Positions 8,184-17,359 of a stretch of 64,000 nt of DNA are shown one piece after another. The notes beneath the pieces are model-generated. The model did no database searches, was not told the DNA's origin, and saw nothing but the letters and a program-made list of their open reading frames with translations. The translations under genes were made by a program, and so were the position numbers. Position 1 is the stretch's first letter, and each line of letters starts with the position of its first letter. The stretch is from Nocardioides sp. GY 10127 (GTDB lineage Bacteria; Actinomycetota; Actinomycetes; Propionibacteriales; Nocardioidaceae): assembly GCF_004919085.1 (NCBI RefSeq), contig NZ_STGL01000007.1, forward strand, positions 62,001-126,000, in the 5' to 3' direction.

Positions 8184-9209
8184 ATGGCGAACAGCTTCCT
8201 CGGCCGAGACATGGCGGTCGACCTCGGCACCGCCAACACGCTCGTCTACGCCCGCGGCAAGGGCGTCCTGCTCGACGAGCCCAGCGTCGTGGCGCTGAGC
8301 TCCGGCACGGGCGAGATCCTGGCCGTGGGGCACGAGGCCAAGCGGATGATCGGGCGCACCCCCGAGGGGATCACCGCCATCCGGCCGCTCAAGGACGGCG
8401 TGATCGCCGACTTCGAGGCCACCGAGCAGATGCTGCGCTGGTTCATCCGGCAGGTGCACCGCCGCTCGTGGCTGGCCAAGCCGCGCCTGGTGGTCTGCGT
8501 GCCCAGCGGCATCACCGCGGTGGAGCAGCGCGCCGTCAAGGAGGCCGGCTACATGGCCGGCGCCCGCCGGGTGTTCATCATCGAGGAGCCCATGGCGGCC
8601 GCGATCGGCGCCGGCCTGCCCGTCCACGAGGCCACCGGCAACATGGTCGTGGACGTCGGGGGCGGCACCACCGAGGTCGCGGTGATCAGCCTCGGCGGCA
8701 TCGTCACCAGCCTCTCGATCCGCACCGCCGGGGACGACCTCGACGCCGCGATCGTGTCCTGGATGAAGAAGGAGTACTCGCTGCTCCTGGGCGAGCGCAC
8801 CGCCGAGGAGGTCAAGACGACCCTCGGCTCGGCCTTCCCGCTGCCGGACGAGCCGGAGGCGGAGGTCCGTGGCCGCGACATGGTCTCCGGCCTGCCCCGC
8901 ACGGTCTCGGTCTCCACGGCCGAGGTGCGCCAGGCGATGGAGGAGCCCGTGAGCGCCATCGTCGACGCCGTCCGCAGCACCCTGGACCAGACCCCGCCCG
9001 AGCTGGCCGGCGACATCATGGACCGCGGGATCGTCCTCACCGGCGGCGGTGCGCTGCTGCGCGGGCTCGACGAGCGCATCCGGCACGAGACCGGCATGCC
9101 GGTCCACGTCGCGGAGGACCCGCTCACCTCGGTCGCCCTCGGCGCCGGCAAGTGCGTCGAGGAGTTCGAGGCGCTCCAGCAGGTGCTCGTCAGCGACGTG
9201 CGGCGATGA
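8184..9209 (+). CDS. mreB: Rod shape-determining protein MreB
   Basis: Bacterial actin homologue that polymerises under the membrane and directs lateral peptidoglycan synthesis with MreC, MreD, PBP2 and RodA. 341 residues, normal length. The phosphate-1 loop MAVDLGTANTLVYA (about 10-23), the second phosphate loop NMVVDVGGGTTEVAV (about 154-168) and the adenosine motif IVLTGGGALLRG (about 282-293) are present. An amphipathic N-terminus (MANSFLGRD) is as expected. It is the first gene of a tightly coupled five-gene elongasome operon. Confidence 0.97.
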   Translation: MANSFLGRDMAVDLGTANTLVYARGKGVLLDEPSVVALSSGTGEILAVGHEAKRMIGRTPEGITAIRPLKDGVIADFEATEQMLRWFIRQVHRRSWLAKPRLVVCVPSGITAVEQRAVKEAGYMAGARRVFIIEEPMAAAIGAGLPVHEATGNMVVDVGGGTTEVAVISLGGIVTSLSIRTAGDDLDAAIVSWMKKEYSLLLGERTAEEVKTTLGSAFPLPDEPEAEVRGRDMVSGLPRTVSVSTAEVRQAMEEPVSAIVDAVRSTLDQTPPELAGDIMDRGIVLTGGGALLRGLDERIRHETGMPVHVAEDPLTSVALGAGKCVEEFEALQQVLVSDVRR

Positions 9210-9219
9210 GGACGCCGAG

Positions 9220-10308
9220 GTGACCGACCTGCTCCCGCGCTCGGGCGGCCCGGACCCCGCGTCCGCGCCGGGCCCCGTGCGCCGACCCTTCCGAGACCTC
9301 TCCGCCGAGGGCCGCGGCCGCGCCGGCGGCCGCTGGCGTCGCGGCCGGGTGCCCGGCTCGCTGCTCTCCCGCGTCGAGCGCCGGGAGCGGCGCTGGTCCG
9401 CCGGCCCGGCGCCGGCCGCGCCGGCGTCCCGCTCCCTGCTGGCGGCGCTGCTGCTGGCCGCCGCCACCGTCACCACCCTCGATCTCTCCACCGACCACGG
9501 GCCCGTCGAGGCGGCCCGCGGGGTCGTCGCTGACGTCGTGGGGCCGCTGGAGTCCGGGACGGCCGCCCTGGTGCGTCCGTTCACCGCGATCGGCGACTTC
9601 TTCACCAGCCGCTCGGCCCTGCGCGCGCAGGTGGCCGAGCTCCAGGCCGAGAACGACGCCCTCACCGACCAGCTGGCCACCGCCGACGTCGACACCCGCC
9701 GGCTGGCCACCTACGACGCGCTGGCCGCCGAGGCCGACGACCTGGACCGCGCGGTCGTGGCCGCGCGCGTGGTGGGCTGGGGCGCGGCCCAGACGTTCAC
9801 CGACACCGTCACCATCGACGCCGGCACCGAGGACGGGGTCTCCGCGGACGACACGGTCATCGCCGGCGACGGGCTCGTCGGCCGGGTCCTCACCGCCGAC
9901 TCCTCGACCTCGACCGTCGTCCTCATCACCGACGCCGACTCCACCGTGGGCGCGCGCGTGGGCTCCTCGGGCACCCTCGGCTTCCTCACCGGCCGCGGCG
10001 AGGTGAGCGACGGGGCCACGCTCGACCTGGAGCTCGTGGACTCCACCGAGGTCCCCGACCGCGGCGAGACCGTGCTGACCTGGGGCAGCCAGGACGGCGC
10101 GCCCTACCTGTCCGGGATCCGCATCGGGCGGGTCACCAAGGTCTACAGCTCGCTGCGGGACTCCTCCGTGCGGGTCGAGGTCGAGCCGTCGGTCGACATG
10201 ACCTCCCTCGACGTCGTGGGGGTGATCGTGCCGAAGGGCACCGACTCCGCCCGCGGCCTGATCACGGGCAGCTCCGGCTCGTCCGACACCTCCGGGAGCG
10301 ACGGCTGA
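9220..10308 (+). CDS. mreC: Rod shape-determining protein MreC
   Basis: Bitopic membrane protein of the elongasome. About 362 residues from the GTG at 9220 (reading VTDLLPRSGG), preceded by GAGG-type bases in GACGCCGAGG; the frame is open further upstream but overlaps mreB heavily. An unusually long Arg/Pro-rich cytoplasmic tail (1-70) comes before a single transmembrane segment (SLLAALLLAAATVTTLDL), then a coiled coil around RSALRAQVAELQAENDALTD and the double beta-barrel MreC core (IAGDGLVGRVL, TLGFLTGRGEV). A Ser/Gly-rich tail ends the protein. It is 10 nt after mreB and its stop overlaps mreD. Confidence 0.94.
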   Translation: MTDLLPRSGGPDPASAPGPVRRPFRDLSAEGRGRAGGRWRRGRVPGSLLSRVERRERRWSAGPAPAAPASRSLLAALLLAAATVTTLDLSTDHGPVEAARGVVADVVGPLESGTAALVRPFTAIGDFFTSRSALRAQVAELQAENDALTDQLATADVDTRRLATYDALAAEADDLDRAVVAARVVGWGAAQTFTDTVTIDAGTEDGVSADDTVIAGDGLVGRVLTADSSTSTVVLITDADSTVGARVGSSGTLGFLTGRGEVSDGATLDLELVDSTEVPDRGETVLTWGSQDGAPYLSGIRIGRVTKVYSSLRDSSVRVEVEPSVDMTSLDVVGVIVPKGTDSARGLITGSSGSSDTSGSDG

Positions 10309-10817
10309 TGAGCCCCGTGCGCACCCTCGTCACCGGCGCCGTCGTGCTGGCGGCGCTGCTGCTCCAGGTCGTCGTCGCCCCGCACGTCGCCTGGCACGGC
10401 GTCGTGCCGGACCTCGTGCTCCTCGTCGTGGTGGCCGTGGCGCTGGCCCGCGGCCCGCAGCCGGCCATGGTGCTGGGCTTCTGCGCCGGGCTGCTGGTCG
10501 ACCTCGCGCCGCCGGCCGAGCACGTGGCCGGGCGCTGGGCGTTCGCCCTGGTGGTCGTCGGCTACCTCGCCGGGCGCCTGCGGCCGGACGTCGCCCCGAC
10601 CGCGCTCTCCACGGTGGCCACGGTCGCCGGCTGCTCGTTCGTGGGCGCCAGCCTCGTCGCCCTGAGCGGCCTGCTCCTGGGCGACCCGGCCGGCGTCGGC
10701 ACGGGGGAGCTCATGCTCGCCGTCCTCGCCTCCGTGGTGTGGGACGTCGCGCTCACCCCGCTCGTCCTCCCGCCCCTGCTGGCGCTGCTGCGCCGTCTGG
10801 AGCCGGGCCCGGCATGA
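10308..10817 (+). CDS. mreD: Rod shape-determining protein MreD
   Basis: Integral membrane protein of 169 residues with about five hydrophobic helices; links MreC and the PBP2-RodA complex in lateral wall synthesis. The sequence pattern HGVVPDLVLLVVVAVAL and the conserved FCAGLLVDLAPP loop are MreD hallmarks. The ATG overlaps the mreC stop (TGATGA) and its own stop overlaps the mrdA ATG, so translation is coupled on both sides. Confidence 0.93.
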   Translation: MSPVRTLVTGAVVLAALLLQVVVAPHVAWHGVVPDLVLLVVVAVALARGPQPAMVLGFCAGLLVDLAPPAEHVAGRWAFALVVVGYLAGRLRPDVAPTALSTVATVAGCSFVGASLVALSGLLLGDPAGVGTGELMLAVLASVVWDVALTPLVLPPLLALLRRLEPGPA

Positions 10818-13102
10818 GCCCGTTCCGACGTCGCGGCACCCGCCCCGCCCCGGGCTCGCGGGGCGACCGCCCGGCCGACCGCGCCGGTGGTCCCCCCGGC
10901 GGCACGCCGGGGGAGGAGCCGCGCACCCAGCGGCTCTCCCGGATGCGGCTGATCGTCATCCAGGCGCTGGTGCTCTCGCTCTTCGCCACGCTCCTGGCCC
11001 GGCTGTACTACCTCCAGGTCGTCGAGGGCGACGCCTACCAGGAGCAGGCGGCCTCGCAGTCGGTGCGCGACATCGTCACCCAGCCGACGCGCGGCCTCAT
11101 CGTCGACGACCAGGGGCGGACGCTGGTGGCCAACCGGCTCGCCTGGGTCGTCGAGGTCGACCGGACGCTGCTGGGCAACCTCAGCGAGGCCGACCAGGAC
11201 GTGGTGCTCGACCGGGTCGCCGAGGTCACCGGCGTCGCGCGGCGGCGGATCGACCGCGAGCTCGTCGACTGCGGCACCGACGGCGCGGTGAGCGGCCTGT
11301 GCTGGAACGGCTCGCCCTACCAGGCCGTCCCCGTCGCCGAGGACGTCGGGCAGAGGGTCGCGCTCGCCATCAGCGAGGTGTCCGAGGACTACCCGTCGGT
11401 GGTGCTCGAGCAGCAGAGCGTGCGGTCCTACCCGAGCCCGTTCGGGGTCAACCTCGCCCACGTCCTGGGCTACACCTCCTCGGTGACCTCCGACGAGCTG
11501 GAGGAGGCCGAGAAGGACAACGACACCTCGGTCGACGCCGACTCGGTGCTGGGCCGCGCCGGCCTGGAGAAGGAGTACGACACCTGGCTGCGCGGCCTGC
11601 CCGGCACGTCCTCGGTGACCGTGGACTCCCAGGGCAACGTGCTCGGCGATAGCGACGACGAGGAGGCGCGCCCCGGCGACACCCTCGTGACCAGCATCGA
11701 CGCCAAGGTGCAGTCGGTGGTGGAGAAGCAGCTGGCCAGCACGATCAGGACGGCGCGGCGCACCTACGACAGCGTCACGAAGAAGAACTACGTCGCGGAC
11801 TCCGGCGCGGTGGTGGTGATGGAGGCCGACACCGGACGGATCGTGGCGATGGCCTCCCAGCCGACCTACGACCCCGAGGTCTGGGCCGGCGGCATCACCG
11901 AGAAGCAGCTGCGCCGGCTGTACTCGGAGAAGGCCGGCACCCCGCTGCTCTCGCGCGCCACCCAGGGCCAGTTCGCCCCCGGCTCGACGTGGAAGCCGTT
12001 CATGACGGTGGGGGCGCTGACCCACGGCTACTCCACCAGCACCCAGTTGAACTGCTCGAACTCCGTGACGATCGGCAACCGGACGTTCAAGAACTACGAG
12101 TCCGAGGCGTACGGCCTCATCGGCTTCCAGCGGGCGCTCGAGGTCTCGTGCAACACGTTCTTCTACCGGATCGGCTACCACTACTGGCTCAAGTACGGCT
12201 CCGATGAGACCGACGTGAACGCCAAGGACCCGCTGGTGGCCGAGGCCAAGAAGTTCGGCTTCGGCCAGGCCACGGGCGTGGACCTGCCGGGCGAGGCCTC
12301 GGGTCGGGTCGCCGACCGGCGCTGGAAGCGCTCGTACTGGAAGTCGATGAAGTCCTACTACTGCGGGATCGCGCGCAAGCCGCAGACCGCGAAGACCTCC
12401 GACTTCCTCTACCAGTTCGCCCAGGAGTTCTGTGCGGACGGCTACGCCTACCGGGCCGGTGACGCCGCGAACTTCGCCATCGGCCAGGGCGACACCCTGG
12501 TGACGCCCCTCCAGCTGGCCCGCGCCTACGCGGCCCTGGCCAACGGGGGCACGCTCTACGCGCCCCGGGTCGGCAAGGCCGTCGTCGGCTCCGACGGCAC
12601 GGTGATCAAGCGGATCAAGCCGTCGGTGGTGGGGCACGTGAGCATGCCGAAGAAGGTCCTCTCTTACCTGGACACGGCGCTCTCCGGCGTCACCAGCGAG
12701 GGCACGATGGCCTGGAAGATGCAGGGCTTCCCGCTGAGCAAGGTCGACATCCGGTCCAAGACGGGCTCCGCCGAGGTCTATGGCAAGCAGTCGACCTCGT
12801 GGGTCGCCTCGTACTCCGACGACTACGTCGTGGTGATGATGGTGAGCCAGGGCGGCACGGGCTCCGGCACGTCCGGCCCGGCCGTCCGCAAGATCTGGGA
12901 GTCCCTCTACGGCGTCGACGGCGAGAGCGTCGACACCGACGACTCCGCGATCCCCGGGGTCGTGCAGTCCGAGGGCCTGCCCGTCTTCACCGACGACGGC
13001 TCGATCCTCCCGCCGCGCACCACCGGTGCGAGCGCCGGGAAGTCCACCACGAAGGCGAAGGCGAAGGCCGCGTCGGGCACGGCGAAGGGGAGCGGCGCAT
13101 GA
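10814..13102 (+). CDS. mrdA: Penicillin-binding protein 2 (elongasome transpeptidase)
   Basis: Class B PBP of 762 residues that cross-links peptidoglycan during elongation, anchored by one N-terminal membrane segment (LIVIQALVLSLFATLLA, about 46-62). The PBP dimerisation domain follows, then the transpeptidase domain with S391-T-W-K, S445-C-N and K649-T-G. The ATG at 10814 overlaps the mreD stop (ATGA) and is preferred over an in-frame start 75 nt upstream. The stop overlaps rodA. The C-terminal tail is Ala/Lys/Ser-rich. Its partner is the RodA glycosyltransferase encoded next. Confidence 0.96.
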   Translation: MSPFRRRGTRPAPGSRGDRPADRAGGPPGGTPGEEPRTQRLSRMRLIVIQALVLSLFATLLARLYYLQVVEGDAYQEQAASQSVRDIVTQPTRGLIVDDQGRTLVANRLAWVVEVDRTLLGNLSEADQDVVLDRVAEVTGVARRRIDRELVDCGTDGAVSGLCWNGSPYQAVPVAEDVGQRVALAISEVSEDYPSVVLEQQSVRSYPSPFGVNLAHVLGYTSSVTSDELEEAEKDNDTSVDADSVLGRAGLEKEYDTWLRGLPGTSSVTVDSQGNVLGDSDDEEARPGDTLVTSIDAKVQSVVEKQLASTIRTARRTYDSVTKKNYVADSGAVVVMEADTGRIVAMASQPTYDPEVWAGGITEKQLRRLYSEKAGTPLLSRATQGQFAPGSTWKPFMTVGALTHGYSTSTQLNCSNSVTIGNRTFKNYESEAYGLIGFQRALEVSCNTFFYRIGYHYWLKYGSDETDVNAKDPLVAEAKKFGFGQATGVDLPGEASGRVADRRWKRSYWKSMKSYYCGIARKPQTAKTSDFLYQFAQEFCADGYAYRAGDAANFAIGQGDTLVTPLQLARAYAALANGGTLYAPRVGKAVVGSDGTVIKRIKPSVVGHVSMPKKVLSYLDTALSGVTSEGTMAWKMQGFPLSKVDIRSKTGSAEVYGKQSTSWVASYSDDYVVVMMVSQGGTGSGTSGPAVRKIWESLYGVDGESVDTDDSAIPGVVQSEGLPVFTDDGSILPPRTTGASAGKSTTKAKAKAASGTAKGSGA

Positions 13103-14382
13103 GCGGGGTGCGGGTGATCGGGGCGGTCGGCAGCCCGTCGTCGCCGGCCGGCGCCGGCCTGCGGCGTGGGACGTCACGGGGTGGGACGACGCGGGGTGGA
13201 CGCTCCGCCGGCACCCGGCCCGCCGACGGCCGCCCGGTGCTGCGCTGGGGCGGGGTGGACTGGGTCCTCCTGCTGGCCGTCCTCGGACTCGTCTCGCTCG
13301 GCACGATGCTCATCTGGTCGGCCACCGCGAACCGCGACTCCCTCACCGGCGGCGACCCCCGGGCCTTCCTGGACAAGCAGGTCGTCAACGTGGTCATCGG
13401 CCTCGCGCTCATGGTCACGGTGGCGGTCGTGCCGCACCGGTGGATCCGGCTGCTCACGCCCGTCGCCTACCTGGCCTCCCTGGTGGGCCTGGTGCTGGTC
13501 CTCGTGATGGGCTCGACCATCAACGGCTCGCGGTCCTGGATCGTGATCGGCGGGCAGTCGCTGCAGCCCTCGGAGCTGGCGAAGCTCACCGTCGTGGTCG
13601 GGATGGCCCTCGTGCTCGCCCGCCGGCTGGAGGGACGCTGGCGGCCGCGGGTCGGGGCGGTCGAGATCGTCCTCATGCTGGCGGTGGCGGGCGTGCCCGC
13701 CCTGCTCATCCTGGCCCAGCCCGACCTGGGCACCATGCTCGTCCTCTCGGCCACCGTGCTCGGCGTCCTCGGTGTCTCCGGCGCCCCGCGCCGCTGGCTG
13801 GCGCTCCTCGTCGGCGGGGGCGTGACCGCGGCCGTCCTCGCCGTCGCCGCGGGCGTCCTCAAGGCCTACCAGGTGGACCGGTTCCTGGCCTTCACGAACC
13901 CGGACCTGGACCCGCAGGGCGCCGGCTACAACGTCGAGCAGGCCCGCATCGCGGTCGGCAACGGCGGGCTGTTCGGACAGGGGTTGTTCCACGGCTCGCA
14001 GACCCAGTCAGGGTTCGTGCCCGAGCAGCACACCGACTTCGTCTTCACAGTGGCCGGCGAGGAGCTCGGCCTGGTCGGGGCCGGGCTCCTCGTCGTCCTC
14101 CTGGGGGTCGTGGTGTGGCGGGCGCTCGCGATCGCGCGCCTCTCCGACGACGTGTTCGGACGCGTCGCCGCGGCCGGCATCGCCTGCTGGTTCGGCTTCC
14201 AGGCGTTCCAGAACATCGGCATGTGCCTGGGGATCATGCCGGTCACCGGCGTCCCGCTGCCCTTCGTCTCCTACGGCGGCTCCTCGCTGTTCGCCGGGCT
14301 CATGGCCGTCGGCCTGCTCCTGGCGATCCGGATGCGGGCGACCGCCCCGCGCCCGATGCGGTACACGCTGGCCGCGCGCTGA
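13099..14382 (+). CDS. rodA: Peptidoglycan glycosyltransferase RodA
   Basis: SEDS-family membrane glycosyltransferase (427 residues, about ten transmembrane helices) that polymerises lipid II and works with PBP2. Visible signatures are NGSRSWIVIGGQSLQPSE (about 137-154), the essential-Asp region AQPDLGTMLVLSA, QARIAVGNGG, and the C-terminal MPVTGVPLPFVSYGGSS motif shared by RodA and FtsW. The context after mreBCD-mrdA makes it RodA rather than FtsW. An extra Arg/Gly-rich N-terminal tail of about 45 residues is present. The ATG overlaps the mrdA stop. Only 31 bp separate it from the converging next gene. Confidence 0.95.
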   Translation: MSGVRVIGAVGSPSSPAGAGLRRGTSRGGTTRGGRSAGTRPADGRPVLRWGGVDWVLLLAVLGLVSLGTMLIWSATANRDSLTGGDPRAFLDKQVVNVVIGLALMVTVAVVPHRWIRLLTPVAYLASLVGLVLVLVMGSTINGSRSWIVIGGQSLQPSELAKLTVVVGMALVLARRLEGRWRPRVGAVEIVLMLAVAGVPALLILAQPDLGTMLVLSATVLGVLGVSGAPRRWLALLVGGGVTAAVLAVAAGVLKAYQVDRFLAFTNPDLDPQGAGYNVEQARIAVGNGGLFGQGLFHGSQTQSGFVPEQHTDFVFTVAGEELGLVGAGLLVVLLGVVVWRALAIARLSDDVFGRVAAAGIACWFGFQAFQNIGMCLGIMPVTGVPLPFVSYGGSSLFAGLMAVGLLLAIRMRATAPRPMRYTLAAR

Positions 14383-14413
14383 GCCGCGGGCCGAGCCGGG
14401 GCCGGACCCGCGC

Positions 14414-17254
14414 TCACCGCCCGACCGCGAGCCGACCGCCGGCACTCCCGGCCAGGGCCGCGAGCGCCCCCCGGCGTCGCCGGTCGAGGGGAGAGGGACG
14501 CCGGTCCAGCCGCCGGTCCAGGAGCGTGGCCGCGCGCTCGGGGCGGCCGGAGCGCGCCAGGCAGAGGAGGAGCGCCTCCTCCACGACCTCCCGCTGGGCC
14601 GCCGAGCCGCCGACGAGCACCAGCCGGGGGAGCAGGTCGACGAGCTGGTCGGCCGCCTGGGCGTGCCGCTCCTCCACCATGGCGGCGAGGGCCTCGCACA
14701 GGGGCGCGACCACCCCGCTCGTGACGGCGTCGTCCGACTCCCGGCAGCGACGGCGCAGCCGCTCGAGCCGGTCGCGGTGACCGGCGGCGGCCAGGGCGAT
14801 CGCCGCGTGCAGGGCGCCGAAGGGGGTCGAGGGACGGGTGAGCAGCACCGGGTCGACGGCGGCGAGGGCGGCCTCGACCGGCGGCGGGGGCAGCTCCTCG
14901 GAGCCGGGCCACCCGCTGGTGGTCAGCTGCCAGCGCCACAGCAGCGAGACCGCGTCCACGAGCAGGCGCACGCCTCCCGTGGTCGGCGGTGCCAGCTGGG
15001 CGTAGTACCGGCGCCGCACGGCCTCGGTGTCGCCCAGCGCGAGCTCGTGCAGGGCGGCGTGCCAGGAGAAGTGCGAGCGGTGGTCGGCGTCCCGCCCGCT
15101 GCGCTCGATCCAGGCGTCCAGCCAGTCCAGGCCGGGTCGGTGCTCCCCGGACTCGTAGAAGACGTGGCTGAGGGCGTGGACGGCGTGGCCCGAGGCGGGC
15201 TCGCAGGCCAGCGCGCTCTCGGCGAGCAGCCCGGCCTCCTCCAGGCGTCCCTGGTCCTGCCGGGTGAAGGCGAGCAGCGAGTGGTACCACCAGTGGTCGC
15301 CGTAGGCGGGCGCCAGCCCCTCGACCAGGTCCCAGGCCTCGCGCTGGAGGTCGGTGACCCCGGAGAAGGCGATGGTGGGCACGGCCGCGGAGACCGCGAG
15401 CGCGTCGCGCGGGTGCGCGGCCACGTGCCGGGTCAGCGCCTGCCCGCCGGCCCGCGCGTCGGCGACGCGCGAGGCGACGACCGCCACGAACGACCGCTCC
15501 CGCTCGTCGCCGCGGCGCTCGAGCGCGCCCCGGGCGGCGGCGAGGGCGCGGGGGACGTCCACGTCGGCGCCGGCCTCGTGCCCGAGGAGGGCCAGCGCGG
15601 CGTGCCCCACCGCCAGGTCCGGGTCCAGGACGACGGCCTCGGCGATGAGCCGCTCGCCCCCGGCCTGGAGGCGCAGCACCCGCTCGAGGCCGGCGTTGTA
15701 GGTCGCGGCGGCCTCCGCGGTGGTGGAGAGCGGCAGCCCCAGCAGGTCGCGCGGGCGGGCGACCGGGTGGTGGCCGCCGACCCAGCGCCCGTCCTCGAGG
15801 CGGCGGGGCAGCGGCGCGACCTCGTGCAGCACCGCGGCGGCCAGCGCCTGCGCCTGCGCCCGGATCTCCGGGACGGCCGTCGACTCGAGGAGCTCCCCGC
15901 GGCGCAGGGCGCCGAGCGTCCACACGGGTGCGGCGGTGGAGCCGGAGGAGTCCCGCAGCCAGCCGTCGACGGTCCGGACGCCGAGCCCCCGGGTCGCCGG
16001 CTCGGCCAGCCGCAGGCCACCCCGGTCGCGCAGCAGGTCGCCCAGCAGCGGGTCCCCCGCGCGGCGGACGTCGCCGCCCCCGCCGGTGGCGTTGACGACC
16101 CACCCGACCTCGCGGCTGCTGCCGTCGCTGAAGGTGACGCGCAGGCCGCCCAGCGGCAGGGGCTCCGCCGTGGCCACCCGGGCCGCCCGGACCTCGACCC
16201 GGTCGGTGGCGAGCAGGCCGTCGAGCACCGCTCCCGGCACGGGCGCGGTGCGGTGCCGCAGCCGGTTCCAGGCGCCGGCGTGCTCGTCGAGGAACCGGTG
16301 GCGGTCCTCCTCGGGCAGGCGACCCCAGAGCTGCGCGACGCGGTGCCGCAGGCCGTCGGCGGCGGGCCGCCAGTCGCCCTGGGCGGTGCCCACCTCGCGC
16401 AGGTGCTCCTGGGCGGCCTCCACGACGGCCTCCAGGTCGGCGTCCCACGCGGAGACGTCGGGGACGACCGGCAGCGCGGGGCGGGGGACGTGGGCGAGCG
16501 GCAGCCGCCCGTGCCGGGAGGTGGCGAGCACGCGGCGGTCGGGGCGGGCGCCGTCGCCGACGAGGCTGAGCGTCACGTCCAGCATGGTGAGCCCGGTGCC
16601 CACCACGAGGACGTCGGCGGGGCCCCTGCGGTCGCGACGCACGACGTCGAGCGCGCCGGGCGCCCACGGGTCGGCGACGAGGAACGGGGACGCCCGGAGC
16701 GACTCCGGGGCCCAGTCGACCGGGTCGGCGGGGGAGCCGGTGGCGAGGACGACCGCGTCGGCCGCGACGTCCTCGGACCCCGCTCGGACGACCCACGAGG
16801 GGCCGGCACCGTCGGCACCGCCGTCCGGGGCGGCCACCCGGCTCAGCCCCGTGGCCCGCAGCCGACGGTGCCGGACGCGCACCAGGCCGGCCGGGTCGCT
16901 CGCCTGCTCGGCGAGGCAGGCGTCGAGGTAGGCGGCCCACAGCCGACGGGGCACGAACGCGTGCGGCTGGGCCTGTTCGGGCGCGGCGTGGGCCTCGAGC
17001 CAGGCGACGAAGTGGCCGGGCTCGTCGCCGAGGACGCTCATCTGCGCGGCGGGCACGTTGAGCAGGTGCTCCTCGTCGTCGGTGCCGAACGCGACGCCCC
17101 GGGCCCAGCGCGGTGCGGGGTCGAGCAGGTCGATCTCGAGCCGGGAGCCGCGGGCACGGGCGGCCCGGGCGAGGTGGAGGGCGCTGAGGCTGCCGGCGGC
17201 GCCGGCACCGACGACGGCCACGCGGGCGGCGCGGGTGCGGTGGCTGGGGTTCAT
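14414..17254 (-). CDS. FAD/NAD(P)-binding protein fused to a TTC38-like TPR domain
   Basis: A 946-residue two-part protein. The N-terminal half (about 1-500) is an FAD/NAD(P)-binding oxidoreductase: VAVVGAGAAGSLSALHLA (about 12-29), VVLATGSPADP near 168 and a second Rossmann motif VLVVGTGLTMLDVTLSL near 215. The C-terminal half (about 510-930) matches the tetratricopeptide-repeat-38/StaR-like family, with GHAVHALSHVFYESGEHR and SHFSWHAALHELALGD segments. These two domains are usually separate proteins. The substrate is unknown; the flavin half resembles lysine/ornithine-N-monooxygenase-related or thioredoxin-reductase-like FAD proteins. The ATG start has AGGAA upstream, and an AT-rich palindrome lies just before it. 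It is a single-gene unit converging on rodA. Confidence 0.8.
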   Translation of the reverse strand: MNPSHRTRAARVAVVGAGAAGSLSALHLARAARARGSRLEIDLLDPAPRWARGVAFGTDDEEHLLNVPAAQMSVLGDEPGHFVAWLEAHAAPEQAQPHAFVPRRLWAAYLDACLAEQASDPAGLVRVRHRRLRATGLSRVAAPDGGADGAGPSWVVRAGSEDVAADAVVLATGSPADPVDWAPESLRASPFLVADPWAPGALDVVRRDRRGPADVLVVGTGLTMLDVTLSLVGDGARPDRRVLATSRHGRLPLAHVPRPALPVVPDVSAWDADLEAVVEAAQEHLREVGTAQGDWRPAADGLRHRVAQLWGRLPEEDRHRFLDEHAGAWNRLRHRTAPVPGAVLDGLLATDRVEVRAARVATAEPLPLGGLRVTFSDGSSREVGWVVNATGGGGDVRRAGDPLLGDLLRDRGGLRLAEPATRGLGVRTVDGWLRDSSGSTAAPVWTLGALRRGELLESTAVPEIRAQAQALAAAVLHEVAPLPRRLEDGRWVGGHHPVARPRDLLGLPLSTTAEAAATYNAGLERVLRLQAGGERLIAEAVVLDPDLAVGHAALALLGHEAGADVDVPRALAAARGALERRGDERERSFVAVVASRVADARAGGQALTRHVAAHPRDALAVSAAVPTIAFSGVTDLQREAWDLVEGLAPAYGDHWWYHSLLAFTRQDQGRLEEAGLLAESALACEPASGHAVHALSHVFYESGEHRPGLDWLDAWIERSGRDADHRSHFSWHAALHELALGDTEAVRRRYYAQLAPPTTGGVRLLVDAVSLLWRWQLTTSGWPGSEELPPPPVEAALAAVDPVLLTRPSTPFGALHAAIALAAAGHRDRLERLRRRCRESDDAVTSGVVAPLCEALAAMVEERHAQAADQLVDLLPRLVLVGGSAAQREVVEEALLLCLARSGRPERAATLLDRRLDRRPSPLDRRRRGALAALAGSAGGRLAVGR

Positions 17255-17268
17255 CCGTTCCTGCTTTC

Positions 17269-17303
17269 TCGCTAATGACGACTGAGTTACTAGACATTAG
17301 CGA
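17269..17303. promoter_or_regulatory. Palindromic operator candidate upstream of the FAD-TPR gene
   Basis: Perfect 9-bp inverted repeat TCGCTAATG (17269-17277) / CATTAGCGA (17295-17303) separated by 17 nt, starting 15 bp before the start codon. The block is strikingly AT-rich for this genome, and the spacer contains TAGTAACT, a possible -10. It looks like a regulator binding site overlapping the promoter; no regulator gene is adjacent. Confidence 0.5.
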
Positions 17304-17359
17304 CAGGGGAAGGCCACCGAAAGGGAGGCTCGCTGTGAGCCGGCTCGGTGGCGCGCGGG

